Positions 35,525 through 48,000 are shown, numbered from the stretch's first letter. The stretch is DNA of 64,000 nt from Tubulanus polymorphus (GCF_964204645.1 NC_134031.1:13184501-13248500); one strand, 5' to 3'. A program made the numbers and translations. The notes: generated by a model from the sequence alone, not told the origin.

Positions 35525-38500
35525 AATCCGAAGAAGAAATTAGAAATTAAAAGTGGAATTATTACCGACGATGTATTTTAAAGATTCAAGTTATTTCTAT
35601 GGGGATTCAAAGTTTCAAAATTTAACTATTGAAAACTGTACAGACGGAGTACCATGGATTAAAACAGTGTTGAAACAGTGCGTGCTAGATGACCTTCGTT
35701 ACGCTTCTGTTTTAGTTGGTTTAGGATCTACTTTAGTTTCATTCATCAATTGTGTGCCGTAAGTAGATTTTTACCCTCGATTTTTATTGTAATTATTGTA
35801 CTGCATTATTTAGGAACGCTTTAACTCGCGCTCTGGCTGTGGCCTCTTAAGTCTTGTCTAAAAGTCAGGTGAACTTCCACTGTGATGTGCATGTGTTCAG
35901 CTAGTTAATAGCAACATAAGCTATGATGGCTAAATTTGTGTAGTTTTTAAGTAGTCATAAGTAGTTTTTGTGGTTTCATGATGAAAGTCACCAAGCATTC
36001 AGTGTGCCTATACATTAGTTGAAATAATTCTTATTCCTCACCTTCATCAAATATAACTGATACAAGTTTATTGTTTGTATTATTAGTACGGTACCTGTAT
36101 ATTATGGTTAAGCGTTAAATGTTTAACTTCAGTAGCTCAGTAGGATACAGATTTTGAAACTCCCTGCTTAACGCTATATAGGCTAAGTGACATTTAGAAA
36201 GAGATTAAACTGGCCTAATTTATAGGCCTATTAGTTTTGAAAAAACAAAAAATTTGTAGGCTTACATGGGTAATTGCATGTAAGAAGATTTCCACACAAG
36301 GGTGTCGTCATTGTTATAAATATAATCAGTCATGTCTCGCCTATCACCATCAATTTTCAAAATAAAGAACGCCTGTATTTCGATTCCTCAAGAACTCCTA
36401 AAATATTTTTCAAGGTCCTCGAATATCCTTGAATTTGAGGAAAATGCCAAAAAGTCCTTGGAAACTTGAATTTTGAGAAATTGGCTTTCAGAAAATGTTT
36501 AGGTTTTAGGCATTACATGATTGCCCTATATACCAATTTAGAAAGGAGTCTAAAGTAATTGGGATATGAAAGTGATGCATACACTCCTCGAAATTTTGAA
36601 TTGTATTCTGGAAAAGTCCTTGAATTCTGGAATGACTGATTTGTAGAGACCCTGTTTAAGTGTTATATGCACGTTGTTGATACCCTATTACCACATCAGC
36701 TACGCTCGGTACTTAACTACAGCAAAGTTGAGACTATGATCCTGTGTACCTATAAAGTGTATGACAATTTATCTTATTTACTGAAAACTTATAATATTTG
36801 ACTGATAGGACAGCTTTGGGGTCATCTAAAGCAAACAAATACAGGTAAATAGGTTACTATTAGCCTCCGACGTGATGGTTCTGGAGCCCAATAATCAATG
36901 CCCTGATAGACTGCCATACTCTCTTAAAATACTGCCAAAATCATGAATCCCCGATGTTGGCGTTGTGTCAAATCACGATTATCGATGTTGGCTGTGTATC
37001 AAATCACGAATCCCCGGTGTTGGTGGTGTATTCAATTATGAATCTCTGATGTTGGTGGTGTATCGAATCATGAATCTCTGATGTTAGGGGTGTATTGAAT
37101 CATGAATCTCTGATGTTGGGGGTGTATTGAATCACAAATCCCCGATGTTGGGGGTGTATCGAATCATGAATCCCCGATGTTGGTGGCATATCGAATCACG
37201 AATCCCCAATATTGGCGATATATCGAGATATGACTGTAATGGTATAATGATTAAGTATTTTTCACCTATTTCAGACAAGTTTACACTAATTGTGTATCCG
37301 GCATTCCACATAAAGCTTTGTCATTGTTTCTGATTATCCAATGGCTGCTGGGGGATAGTTTGAATTTAATCGGATGTATATTAAGTCATCAACTACCAGT
37401 TCAGGTAATTTTTTGGAATTCAACCTCAAAAAATCATGAGGATAGTAACCACATGGTTACTATCTTCAGGCTTTTTTGCACCTTTGCACCTTCAGGCATC
37501 TGCAGCAGTAGTGGGTTATTATTAAGTGGGCATTATAAAGTGCACAGTATGATTTACAGTCACAGTGTCTTAGTTGGAACATTACATAACTAACACACAG
37601 TAGATTATGGTAGTTGAATCTACTAGGCCCCTTTATGAACCCCGGGGACGGCCTTCTGCAAAACTTCATTAGGTCTTTTTTATTTCTGACAGAAAGTAAA
37701 GCATCAGGTTGGATTGGTTGGGAGATAACCTGTCCTTTCTACTATCTTCAAAGATTTATAACAGGAATTTAAAGGTATTATTCATTACAGGTAGTTTATG
37801 CAGTATTCATGGTAGGCATGGATATAACTTTACTTACGCAGTATTTCTTCTTCAAAATCAAGGAATCAATCAATGGACCAAGTAAGATACAAAGCCCACT
37901 TTGGGTGAAGCCCTAGCAGGGTATTGCATTAATTTCATCCAACCATCCGTCCATTCTTAGAAACTTGTGTAAACATGAATGAACGTTCTAGTGAAATGAA
38001 TACACTAAAATCTGTGCGTTATTCTTCGACAATTAGCAGAAATTGTGCTCTCTGCTAGCGTACCAATTGGTACCATGCATATATTATAGAGAGACTAATA
38101 GAAAGCTATGCTCTCTATTGTGATGATGTGATCCTTTGTCGAGCGTCTCTTTAGTCTGAATGCGCACAAGGAGAATACTAACTAGTATATTGATGGCCAA
38201 GAATATTTTACTGTTAACATGAAATACAATCCGGAGCTTACAACTCGCATGTCGGCGATTGTCGGTTTCAAAAACTTATTTGGCGTATCTGATTCCAACT
38301 CTCTCTCTCCAACTGATAAGATGGTTACTTGATATTTATAGTGGATGATTAGAGTTGACATAGGCTAAGTGTTTAACTGTGACATGTGTCAGACTGCAAA
38401 ACTTACAATTAACTATTCAAAACTACGATGATATCAATTAGGCCTATCTTTCTCCAAAGCTGCTCATTAGTTAAGTATACATTACAATGTGCGTGAACAT

Positions 38501-41500
38501 ATTATTTGACTGATAATTAATAATGAGATACAAATTTGTTAGTGAAACTGAACTGTAAAACGCTTACAGGGCCTATTTCATATCATTAGAAGCATGTGCA
38601 CAGAGCATTTCAAAGGAATCACCTGTATTTTCTGACGCAACGCTGAGTAACACTTTTTCCATCTCAAGGAATGTGGGCTGCCATCCCCACCAAACAGACG
38701 CTAAAGTCATCACGTGACGGATAAACATATAACATGAAGTATAATGTATAATCAACTCAGGTCATCAAAAATAAACCTATAATGTCACCAGATGGCGTGC
38801 CAGTTGATTGGAAATATTTTCGGTTATGCGCAGGTGTCATGACATGTGAACTTTAATATGTTTCTATTAGTTCAAATCCCAAAAAATATTTACCATAGGC
38901 TTGAAGTGTCGCGGGTTTGATTTGTTTACTGAGTAAAAGGTTTTTAATCTCAAATATGAAATAATAAACTTAGAAAGCCCCAGTATCTATTTGTATGTGC
39001 TATTAGGTTCGAATCCCGAAATGTGTAATAGAAATATATATTAGGATTTATTCATATACCGTTATATATCTCAAATTTTTAGCTTACCGCAGGATCGCAT
39101 AACCTGTTATCCCCCAAAATACGAAAGATCCTCTTAAGCAATTATTGACAAAAAACAAATGATATACAATTTGTCTATTTATGTTGGCACCTATGCATAT
39201 GTTGTAACCATAATCGATTGGAACGTTGTAGCTCATGACTTTTTCTATGGTCAGTTTCAAGGTCATAGGTTTTGTATATGGTCACCAGGGGGCATTGAAT
39301 AATAGAATAACTTCGTATTTCTATGATTATGATTTCAAGGTCGTTGATTTCAGTATATGGTCACCAGGGGGCGTTGAATATTGAATTGTTAGGTTATTGA
39401 GCATTTGAAACCACATCTCCAGTTGGAATGGTGTCCCTGGACTACTTACGTACATAATGGGGGCTCTAAATGAACATATATGCTTGCATACAAGAGGGGG
39501 TTGCATATATGTAATAAATAAATGGTCCCTATGTATCTACCCTAGACTGGGTACCGGGTACAGTAATTTCTGGGAAAAATACATTTCAATTCTACTTTAT
39601 CTTGTTTTTTATTCGGGATATAACTATAGGCTAGATAACTTTTCTTATAATTTGTAATATCTTTACTTCCATTTTCATTCAGAGCCATTGAAAGTTACTA
39701 CAGACTTTGTTGACAAGCAGTCACAAACTTACCACAGCATTAACAGCGCTGGACAATATCGTCAAAACGTATACTGCATCACTGTGTTATGGGGTGTATC
39801 ATTTATCAGTATGAATATGATTGGTTCAGTCAACGTCGCACCAGATTTCATTGTGAAGCATTCCCCTGCAGGACGATCTTTACTTATGCAAACCAGTTCT
39901 GTTGCATTTTTCAGGGTGAGTTTCTGACAAATACCTCATTCATAACCGAGGCCCATTTCATAGGCCTCCTAAGACAAGTTTTTACATTTTTTGAGAGATC
40001 GGAATGAAATGAAGTATACTATTTTACAGCTTATTCAAAAATGGAACTTGTAAAGCTTGTGAATCACTAGATTAATATAATGGGTGATTTACTTGGTTAA
40101 TTGGTCTTAACCAAATTCGTTTTATTAGGCTTAAAGATGGATAATTTGTTTTTCATTTCTGGTCAACTTAAATTTTGATGCGGCCTGCCCCTATTTACCA
40201 TGTACATTACTTTTTTGAAATCATGATTAAGCTAACCATTAGGACAAACAAGGACCTTGTTCTGCATCTCCGATAACCTGCATAAATTGTTTAAAAAATT
40301 ATTAAATCATGGCATATTTTGTAACCACAATAAATTGCAGAATTGAAACGTAAAACAAGCTCTATGATTGTGGTGAGATTCAACATTATTGATTTCCTCT
40401 ATGTTTTCTAAGGGATGTTGGGACCCTGTGTGTCTTATGAATATCAATCATTATTATTCCAAAATTCATAGTTTGAATACTCTTATTTCAGGATCGTACG
40501 GATGCTATAGGGTTTGGAATCGGAGTTGCTTCAACTTGTTTCTATATTGGATCAAGAATGCCTCAAATCTATAAAAATGTAATTATGATAATTGAAATTT
40601 ATTTCATTCATGCATTCACATACCCAGTATCTATCTGATCTAAAAAATCTTTTCAGTGGAGTCGTAAATCAACGGAAGGTGTCAATAAATTTCTCTTCAT
40701 TTTGATGGTTTTGTCAAATATTCTCTACAGCGGCGCAATCTTTCTTCAATCTACTGAATTACGCCATATCCTACACTCAATGCCCTGGATTGTAGGCTCC
40801 GCTGGTATGATTACATTCGACACTGTTGTATCCTTTCCAAAAACCAAAACGTTCATTGATTATTCAGTAAAATATTATCCATTACAGTAGAACTTGCTTA
40901 ATTCAAATTTTTCAATCCGGATTTTCATTTAATTCGGATGAAATATTTGGTCCATTTAATCTGGAAACATGTAAACTCCAGTCAACTTCACTTAATTCAT
41001 ATCGTTTGGGACCGTAGTTTTTTCTATGAAATAAGACATTACACGGATTATACGTAATTCATATTTTCTGTGAATTATGTATAATTCGTAGAATTGACGA
41101 TTTATATATTAATTGGTATAAACTATGAATAAAAACCTACAGATTTATAAGTAAAGCACTCCCTGACACTGTGTGTACGGGCAGCTAGCGACCTGTTGAT
41201 TGCAACATTGTGTCATACAGGTGTTGCCTGGGCTGATATGGTAAAAATTCCTTCTGATAGGAATTACACATTGCATTTTCAATTGTTTTTAAGAAAAGGG
41301 TCCGTGGATATGGCTAAAATTACTGAATTACGAACTACAAATTATCCGATGCAAACTAAAGGGAATAATGAACGAAAGAATAAAGACCTTTCATTTTGAT
41401 ACGAATTAGGTACGAATTAACCGACGATGAATTGCAAGAGGTTGACTGTGTTATTCATAATTCGGATTTTACTTTATTTGGAGTAGTCATCTGCCATTGA

Positions 41501-41895
41501 TAGTAAAAATGAAGAGGCTGCAATCAATTATCTTGATCTTTTATATGTATATGCTTTATCGATAGATGTTGATCTGAAAAAAATCATTATCTCTAATTTT
41601 CTAGGGGTTATTGTTGGCCATTGTTGGTCATGGTAAGTCGAGTCAAACATGTAGCTTTCTAATGGTTTGATTCTTTTTCATTCAAATCGGGATGTGTATA
41701 CTTTTGAACAGGACCTTTAACATATTAGGAAGTACTGTAATGAATATACATACGTGTATGAATACAGTTATGGTAATTTCCTTGACCTATTTTGTAACAC
41801 AGATATTGATGCAGTTTTACAAGTATAGAAGAAACGTTCCTGGCTTAGTCGACAATTTTTCCACTGATTCTGAAAGATCCCCTCTTCTTGCTTGA
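35525..41895 (+). CDS. SLC66A1: Lysosomal cationic amino-acid transporter, PQ-loop family (7 coding exons, complete)
   Basis: SLC66A1 (PQLC2) exports arginine, lysine and histidine from lysosomes. Coding exons: 35571-35758, 37275-37404, 37791-37881, 39683-39915, 40492-40578, 40657-40827 and 41803-41895; every junction is GT/AG and phases agree, giving 993 nt and 330 aa (human 291). Start: first ATG (35571), with an in-frame stop at 35541. The exon itself begins after an ATTTCAG acceptor (35525), so a 5' UTR exon lies upstream. Two PQ loops: CVPQVYTN (Pro63-Gln64) and MPQIYKN (Pro238-Gln239). The block LFLIIQWLLGDSLNLIGCIL is the family hallmark. N17-L-T and N22-C-T sequons fit a luminal N-terminus. 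The C-terminus ERSPLLA carries an acidic dileucine lysosomal sorting signal. Introns hold repeat debris. Confidence 0.92.
35571..35758 (+). CDS. SLC66A1: SLC66A1 coding exon 1
   Basis: Encodes the luminal N-terminus (MYFKDSSYFYG...), the first membrane helix (YASVLVGLGSTLVSFIN) and the lead-in CVP of the first PQ loop. Donor GTGCC|GTAAGT leaves phase 2, completed by the A that opens exon 2 so that Pro63-Gln64 straddles the splice. Confidence 0.9.
36939..37226 (+). repeat. 32-bp minisatellite, nine tandem copies
   Basis: About nine imperfect copies of a unit like AATCATGAATCTCTGATGTT plus GGTGGTGTATCG, in intron 1 of SLC66A1, ending about 50 bp before the exon 2 acceptor. Spacers do not differ systematically and both halves of the unit are conserved, so it is a minisatellite and not a CRISPR-like array. 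Confidence 0.9.
37275..37404 (+). CDS. SLC66A1: SLC66A1 coding exon 2
   Basis: Acceptor CACCTATTTCAG, donor GTTCAG|GTAATT, phase 0 out. Residues 63-106: QVYTNCVSGIPHKALS, then the family signature QWLLGDSLNLIGCILSHQLP. Confidence 0.92.
37791..37881 (+). CDS. SLC66A1: SLC66A1 coding exon 3
   Basis: Acceptor TTCATTACAG, donor CCAA|GTAAGA, phase 1 out. Encodes VVYAVFMVGMDITLLTQYFF, a membrane helix, then FKIKESINGP. A Helentron-like fragment begins only about 11 bp past this donor. Confidence 0.9.
37893..37965 (-). mobile_element. Helentron-like end fragment beside a splice donor
   Basis: AGCCCACTTTGGGTGAAGCC and the CCAACCATCCGTCCATTC block mark a 70-bp terminal fragment of the family, inserted about 11 bp downstream of the exon 3 donor without destroying it. 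Confidence 0.55.
39160..39442 (-). mobile_element. Helentron-like element fragment (tandem units and left end)
   Basis: Two or more units (CACCAGGGGGCATTGAAT and CACCAGGGGGCGTTGAAT) followed by GGTGTCCCTGGAC. It ends about 240 bp before SLC66A1 exon 4. The terminal hairpin is not recognisable. Confidence 0.6.
39683..39915 (+). CDS. SLC66A1: SLC66A1 coding exon 4
   Basis: Acceptor TTTTCATTCAG, donor TTCAGG|GTGAGT, phase 0 out. Residues 138-214: a hydrophilic cytosolic loop (PLKVTTDFVDKQSQTYHSIN), then the helix YCITVLWGVSFISMNMIG and a luminal segment. Longer than the human equivalent, which explains much of the greater total length. Confidence 0.88.
40309..40428 (-). mobile_element. Helentron-like tandem-unit fragment
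   Basis: A single decayed unit (GGCATATTTTGTAACCACAAT ... CTATGATTGTGGTGAG) in SLC66A1 intron 4. Confidence 0.5.
40492..40578 (+). CDS. SLC66A1: SLC66A1 coding exon 5 (second PQ loop)
   Basis: Acceptor TTATTTCAG, donor AAAAAT|GTAATT, phase 0 both sides. Encodes DRTDAIGFGIGVASTCFYIG and then SRMPQIYKN, the second PQ motif. Confidence 0.92.
40657..40827 (+). CDS. SLC66A1: SLC66A1 coding exon 6
   Basis: Acceptor TCTTTTCAG, donor ACTGTT|GTATCC, phase 0. Residues 244-300: WSRKSTEGVNKFLFILMVLS, NILYSGAIFLQ, then MPWIVGSAGMITFDTV. Matches the RKSTxG...LxxLG(N)xLY...LPWLVGS pattern of PQLC2 proteins. Confidence 0.9.
41803..41895 (+). CDS. SLC66A1: SLC66A1 coding exon 7 (C-terminus)
   Basis: Acceptor TTGTAACACAG. 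Encodes ILMQFYKYRRNVPGLVDNFS and the tail DSERSPLLA, then TGA. The E-x3-L-L signal is the lysosomal targeting dileucine of this family. Confidence 0.88.
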   Translation: MLMQFYKYRRNVPGLVDNFSTDSERSPLLA

Positions 41896-42483
41896 TCATT
41901 TTGAAAATGTTCCCAATGGCATTGATACGACAACCTTACGATTCCAGGCTGCAGATTGATGCATGCACGAAGTTATTGCATCGATGTGTCCAAATTGTAA
42001 GCAATTTACAATTTTGATTTCTAGTTGGATATACAATAATGACTAAGGTTACTTACTGCCTTGTGATTACAGCAACAATCTTGCTTGACCTAGTGCCAAC
42101 ATTTGGTCAGCTTCGGAATGAATTTCCTTGTTTTTTCAAAATGTGGGGGACAAAATTTCTTTTGCTGACATCATAAAAGGTTCAGTTTTATGGAACATGA
42201 CTGTGGCTAGTTTCACAGTTCTGGAACGAGCTTGATTAAACCATTGATGTAGTTTGGTTTACTATCTAGTCTACTAAAAACGATACCAGAATTTTTGGTG
42301 TCAATTGACATGGTTAATTGATTTTAGTCTATTTTTTGCAATGAGATAAATTCTTATCTAAAATATATTAGAATACTCCTAATAGCCTGTAGCCTATACT
42401 AATATTGGTGTTCATTTGTATTAACAAAATGTCACATGGAATATCTTATGATCTTATAACATGTAGTTATCTAGAACGATAAA
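41896..42483. other. 3' flank of SLC66A1
   Basis: Presumed 3' UTR and intergenic DNA. No strong AATAAA signal stands out close to the stop codon; nothing else recognised. Confidence 0.4.
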
Positions 42484-42770
42484 CCACACTCAACCGTGGT
42501 GAACGGATAATAAGATAAAATCCCACTATTTACAGATTAAAAGAATTTAAAAACCAGAATTTATTTATTCAATCTAAAATATATAAAAGACACGACGTTT
42601 CGATCTCACCCTAGAGATCATCGTCAGGTGTGATTGTCACCTGACGATGATCTCTAGGGTGAGATCGAAACGTCGTGTCTTTTATATATTTTAGATTGAA
42701 TAAATAAATTCTGGTTTTTAAATTCTTTTAATCTGTAAATAGTGGGATTTTATCTTATGTAGTTATCTAT
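42484..42770. mobile_element. Inverted dimer of a PLE-type 3' tail
   Basis: Arms of about 120 bp (from 42511 and to 42757) are almost exact reverse complements around a 7-bp centre at about 42633-42639. Each arm carries CTGACGA, a GATCTC/GAGATC stem and GAAAC, the same order as in the plus-strand tail at 56898-56928, followed by ATTGAATAAATAAATTC and TAGTGGG. Head-to-head tail units are known for Penelope-like elements. Confidence 0.65.
42641..42671 (+). ncRNA. Hammerhead-like ribozyme core in the PLE tail
   Basis: CTGACGA (42641-42647), a 6-bp stem GATCTC/GAGATC (42649-42654 with 42661-42666) and GAAAC (42667-42671) match the conserved core of type I hammerheads, which are known in Penelope-like elements. 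The palindrome supplies a GTC before the stem I position. Stems I and III are short or uncertain, so activity is not claimed. Confidence 0.35.
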
Positions 42771-43704
42771 TTTAGATACCGTAGCAATGAAATTAAAAAG
42801 GTTCTGAGTGATATTAATGTCAATTTATCTTTGTCTGTAACAGATGTTTGGGATATTTTGCTTATTACCCGTGAAATTGTGCAGTATGAATAAATTTCCA
42901 AAATAAACAACAAGAAAAAATAACTGACTACAGACAAAAATGGAGTTAAGAAAAATTTCATACATGTAGTTTTCTAAAAAAGGGTAAAAATGTTCCTCTG
43001 CAACCTAAACATCAATTAAGAAGATTATGTTCAATTGTGCACATCACGTTCAAACCTCTCCACAATAGCAAGGTGAAAAGGAATTTTTCGTCAATTGGAA
43101 CATGTGAAAACCGTGTTTGTATGAGCATGATACACATAAAGTCTTTTTCATTAAAGTCTATTTTTCCGGGATCAATGTTTTTGGGGATATTTCTCTTTTT
43201 TTTGAGCTCATTTATCCAATAGCCTCAGTGAAAACTGTGCAGCCAGGATAAACCATCGTTTTTAATCCATTTTACATCGTATTGAAGGGTTGCCAAAAGT
43301 CTTTTTTTCTTATGTCAAAAAGAGCCATTTTTGAAATTTTAAGAATGTTTCCATGCCTACAAATAATTATTTTTGATGAATTGAAAATAATTTTAAATGT
43401 TAGGCAGGGCTCTCGGAACGGGGGCGGCTGTGGCATTTTTTTTAACTGAACTATGAATATTCTTTTAATTTTATTTCCTCTCGTAATGAATATCACGATT
43501 TTCATAGCCAAATTCACTCGGAATCAATCTCAGAGCTTGGAAAAATAAAAAAAATTTCTGGGAAGGACCCCCAGACCCCCTATTGGGCTACCCGTCTTCA
43601 GCGCTAAAATGCAGCCGCACGGCAATCACGCACTTTATCAGTTCATCAATAAAATCAATAGCTGCCCTGCTGAAATTTTCCTTCTGACGGCCTGGTAGGC
43701 AAGG

Positions 43705-43942
43705 AATAAACCATCGTTTTTATATCCATTTTGCAATGTATTGCATAAAGGATTGCTTAATTTTCTTACTCAACCAATTTGAATCAGAAAAGACTCTATT
43801 TTACGAACTAAACAATGTATATTTAAACACTTTTTTTAGTTCATAAAACAGAGTCTTTTCTGATTCAAATCAGTTAAATAAGGTTTTTAGCAATCCTTCA
43901 TGCAATACATTGCAAGATGGATATAAAAACGATGGTTTATTT
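43705..43942. mobile_element. Foldback MITE, 238 bp
   Basis: Arms of about 105 bp begin AATAAACCATCGTTTTTATA and are reverse complements apart from scattered mismatches; each also contains TTTGAATCAGAAAAGACTCT. The loop is short. A lone end of the same element (AAACCATCGTTTTTAATCCA) lies at about 43250-43300. No coding. Confidence 0.75.
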
Positions 43943-44371
43943 ACTCTGCTCATTTTTCGCTGTTCATATAGGCCTATATAATGACAAACTTGAGGTAGCT
44001 GTTGAAAAGAAGAGAAATATCCCCATAAATTGATTTTTTTTTGCCCAGCGAACAATGGATAATGAGATACCCGGTAGGTCTACAGTTTTATATGCGAGTA
44101 ATAAATGAGAGATGATTTGATAAACGACTTTGTTTTTTGTGTTAACTTGGGATTGTTGGCGAAAATCAGAGATCCGTTTCATCACATGGGGGCTAGGTAG
44201 TAGCCTACATAGCATGTCTACAAGTGTGCTTCTTTTTGAGAAAAAAAAGCTTCATTAAGGTGCTGATTTGTTCACCTTTCACATGTCGAAGAAGTGCAGA
44301 AAACTGCTTCTTTTTGATTACAAGTTATCGAAAAGAAATGTGTCACGGCATTCGTAATTATGAAAGTAGGA

Positions 44372-44432
44372 AAAAATGGCCAAGGAAAAAATGGCCAGGA
44401 AAAATGGCCGAGGAAAGAATGGCCAAGGAAAA
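44372..44432 (+). repeat. AAAATGGCC(A)AGGA minisatellite, left block
   Basis: Four imperfect copies of GGAAAAAATGGCCAA. A matching block in the same orientation lies at 48893-48966, and the sequence before both (TAATTA...GTAGGAAAAA) is also shared. The two blocks bracket the PLE/MULE composite. Confidence 0.7.
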
Positions 44433-45024
44433 TTTATGAACTACTGACAATTTTAATAAACATTAAGCTTTCAATTTACTGACATCATTTATTTTTCATG
44501 GGGCTAAAAACAATTAAAATCGGTATAATGAGTTCAGAAATTTGATGATATAACATTTAATTTCGTTATATATATGAACATATAAAGAACTATCATGAAA
44601 GAACTATCATGCAAGTGGGCAATGGATAAACTTAATAGTGATAAACTTAAACTTAATAAATTAACTAAATTAATATTTCAAAACATCTAAGTAAGCTATT
44701 AGGGCACAGACTGCCTTATCAAAGGTAAGTGCAATGAAATTGTGTGGTAATTTATATAGCAAACTGGTGTAGTGTCTGATAACATCGAAGTGAGATATGT
44801 TCATCATAAATTTACCTAGTAAACTAATCCAGGAATAGATCTAATAATCTCGTTGTTATTCCTAAAATGGGTAGAACGAGCTTTAAGGAGGGCTATTTTC
44901 AAGATGAAATCGGGGTAGGCAAGTTTTTTGAGAGATTGGTTACTATGTTGTATTTCATCAGGTAGAAATGAGGGGTCGCAAATTCTCAAAGCGCGAAGAA
45001 ATAATCATTGAGCTAAACCGAGTT

Positions 45025-45034
45025 TAATATCAGG
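45025..45034 (+). repeat. MULE target-site duplication, left
   Basis: TAATATCAGG, identical to 48631-48640. Ten bases is within the usual 9-11 bp range for Mutator-like elements. Confidence 0.8.
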
Positions 45035-48000
45035 TATACGGACATTTTCCCACATGGGCAAATAGTCACTTCATTCATGTTCAATATCAACAGATCAAAG
45101 AAGTCAATTTTGCTTTGATCTACCAAACCTTTGTATCAAACCTAATATTTTTCTTTAATCACATGAGTGAAATTTGAGCTGAAGTCAGTTTCCCAATTAG
45201 GCAATTTTGCTTGAGAAATTAAAGTTATAATAGCGTAATTCGGATTCAATCAACGTTAACCATCTAATCACTGACTAATTAGTTCAAAATGAATTGGTTT
45301 GATCAACTTTAATCAAAGCTTTTAAATCAATCAGTTGAATCAGTCAGCAAATATTAGAAATGACTTGAATGTTGTCACTTAAAAGATTAAAAACTTACAT
45401 CATCAGAATTTCATTAAGGATATCAGATAAAACCCACTATTTACAAACAATTTCAAAGATTTAAGACAGATGATATAAAAATTTAAAAAAAAACAGCGTT
45501 ACGGTCTCACTTTAGAGATCAAAGTAAGGCGTATATCTGTTTTTATTGTATATAGCGCGTTTTATCTAATATCTATTCTCCATGTCCGATTGTGGCTATA
45601 TACTAAATTAAATTAAGGAAGTTAACACCTATGACAAAAATAAGAATTTAAAGTGATGTCACACAAAATTGATGGCCAGTTCTCATCATTTCAGTTTCCG
45701 CACTGAATAAAAAGTAAAAATTAAGATAGTGAATTCCGCATGGTTAAAATCATGTCAGACCATTAAAAAAAAAAAATCCGCATGAATGCGCTGTGATTCA
45801 AAGTACAACTTCTATATCTTCAAATTTTTTTCTATATATTTGTATATATATCATCACTATGCTTCTAAGATGTATTTTTCAATGTATCTGTACAGAGCTG
45901 TGCTTTTCTGGGTCTGAGGGAGTGGGTACAGATCGGCAGCTGCACACAACATATTTCTGATAAAATTTAAGAGAATATATAAAAAAATGAAAATAAAAGG
46001 TCGCCTCCCTAGACGAATCTTTCTGAAGAGAACTCAATTTTCTGAATGACCTTTCTAAATTATAGTGTAATACATTTACTGTGACTATAAATACTGGAAT
46101 GTGTTCACTTAAAAGATTGAAAACTTAACACCTGTTTTAACTAATTGAAACTAATTTGTTATGAACTCTTATCATTAATTAATGTCTAATTGTGATTATA
46201 TATCAGCTGCGTTCTAATTACACTGAACTCTTATCAACAATCAACCAAAAACTATATAACAGGCAGAAATTCAGAGATTAAGGCATATCACAATCAGATA
46301 CAGAGAAGATAATATTGCTATGGCTGAATTTATCAAAACGTCTAGAGGTGGTTTGAAGTTGTGTTTAAATAGTTACATGTACTTGAAACAATATTCTACA
46401 GCAAGACAGATTCGATGGAATTGTATAAGAAGCAGAACTACGAAATGCAAGGGATGTGTTATTACTGACGTTGATGAAGAATCCAAGAGAAACTGGAGAG
46501 CATAATCACATTGCAGACCAGACAACTGTAGATATTTCTAAATCTAGAAATGAAATGAAGAGATTGGCTGAAGAAAGTTGAAATAAACCAGTACAGATTT
46601 TCACTGAAGTCTTATAAAAAGATAACCGATGTCAATGTAAAAGCCCGTCTTGCAAATGAAGAAGCCTGTAAGAAAAGTATCCGCCGTGAACGTAGAAAGA
46701 ATTATCCTAAAGAGCCAGATTCACTACGAGAATTGAGAATAGACGGAAAATGGGCTGCGACATCTGGAGAAGAAGATGCCGACAGATTTCTCCTTCATGA
46801 TAATGAAGAGCAAGGAAGAAGAATTATATTTTCTAGCGATGATGCACTTCGAAAACTAGCTTCATCCAAGTCATGTTTATGGATGGCAATTTTAGTATGG
46901 CCCCTTCACTTTTCGAGCAAATTTATGTAATTCGAATTCAATTTGGTGGTACATCAATATCTGTTGCTTATTGTTACTAATGAAGAAAGATCAGGGGACC
47001 TATGAAGATATGCTACGTATTCTAATGAATGATTGCCAGGAGCGAAATCTATATCTAGAACCAGAAACCATCATGCTGGACTACGAGGGAGCAGTACAGC
47101 AAGCCATTAACGTTGCTTTTAATAACCGTGTGAATGTAAAAGGATGTTTCCTTCATCTTACGCAATCGACATGGCGCAAAATACAATCACTTGGTTTATC
47201 TCAACACTATCGAGAAAATGCCGAATTTCAATTATTTGTGGGGATGCTTGATGGCTTAGCATTTTTGCCAGTAGATGATGTACCTGCTGGATTGGCGTAT
47301 CTCCTCGAAAACGTCCCTGATGAGGTAATTGAACTTCTGGACTATTTTAATTCAACTTACGTAAATGGATCTTGGCGACCAGTTAGCTCCCCGAACGGGA
47401 TAGTCAGACTCCGAAAAGTACCGCCAATGTACGAACCATCAATTTGGAACGTCCGCGAAGCAACATTAACTAACGATGCTAGAACTAATAATATTTGTGA
47501 GTCGTGGAATAACAAGTTCTACAACATTATAGGACATCATCATCCTTCTATCTGGCGCACCATTAAAGGATTCCAGCAGGACAATGCATCTGTAGAGATG
47601 ATGACTGCACAGAACAATCTTGGAAATAATCCAACTAAGCGTGTTTTCCAAAAATATGTACAATTACAAATTCGATTGCGAAATCTATGCGTGGACTATA
47701 ATAATAGGGTGAAAAATCTTGGGGAATTGTTGCGTGGTATCGGAGAAAATATGCGATTTTTAGGATGATGGGTGAATTTAACATTAACTCATAATATTTT
47801 GCAATTTACTGAAACAATGATTTAAGAAAAAGATTATTTTTAAATACATTTTCTTATTTCATGTATTAAATTTGTATTAGGTAGTTAAATATAATCGTAT
47901 AACATATCATAATTTTGTAAATATATAAAACCATAAGTAATATAATATAATTTCCCATTGTTTATTTTTTCATTGGTTTTGTCTTTGGAGGAAATCACAA

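Noticed and set aside
36939-37226. Possible CRISPR-like array
   Set aside because: Units are contiguous 32-bp tandem copies without unique spacers, inside an intron of an animal gene.
37318-37593. Plus-strand frame MSLFLIIQWLLGDS...
   Set aside because: Reads through SLC66A1 exon 2 into the intron; the true exon ends at the donor after 37404.
43037-43222. Short frames between SLC66A1 and the foldback MITE
   Set aside because: No homology features, and they sit in repeat-rich low-complexity DNA.
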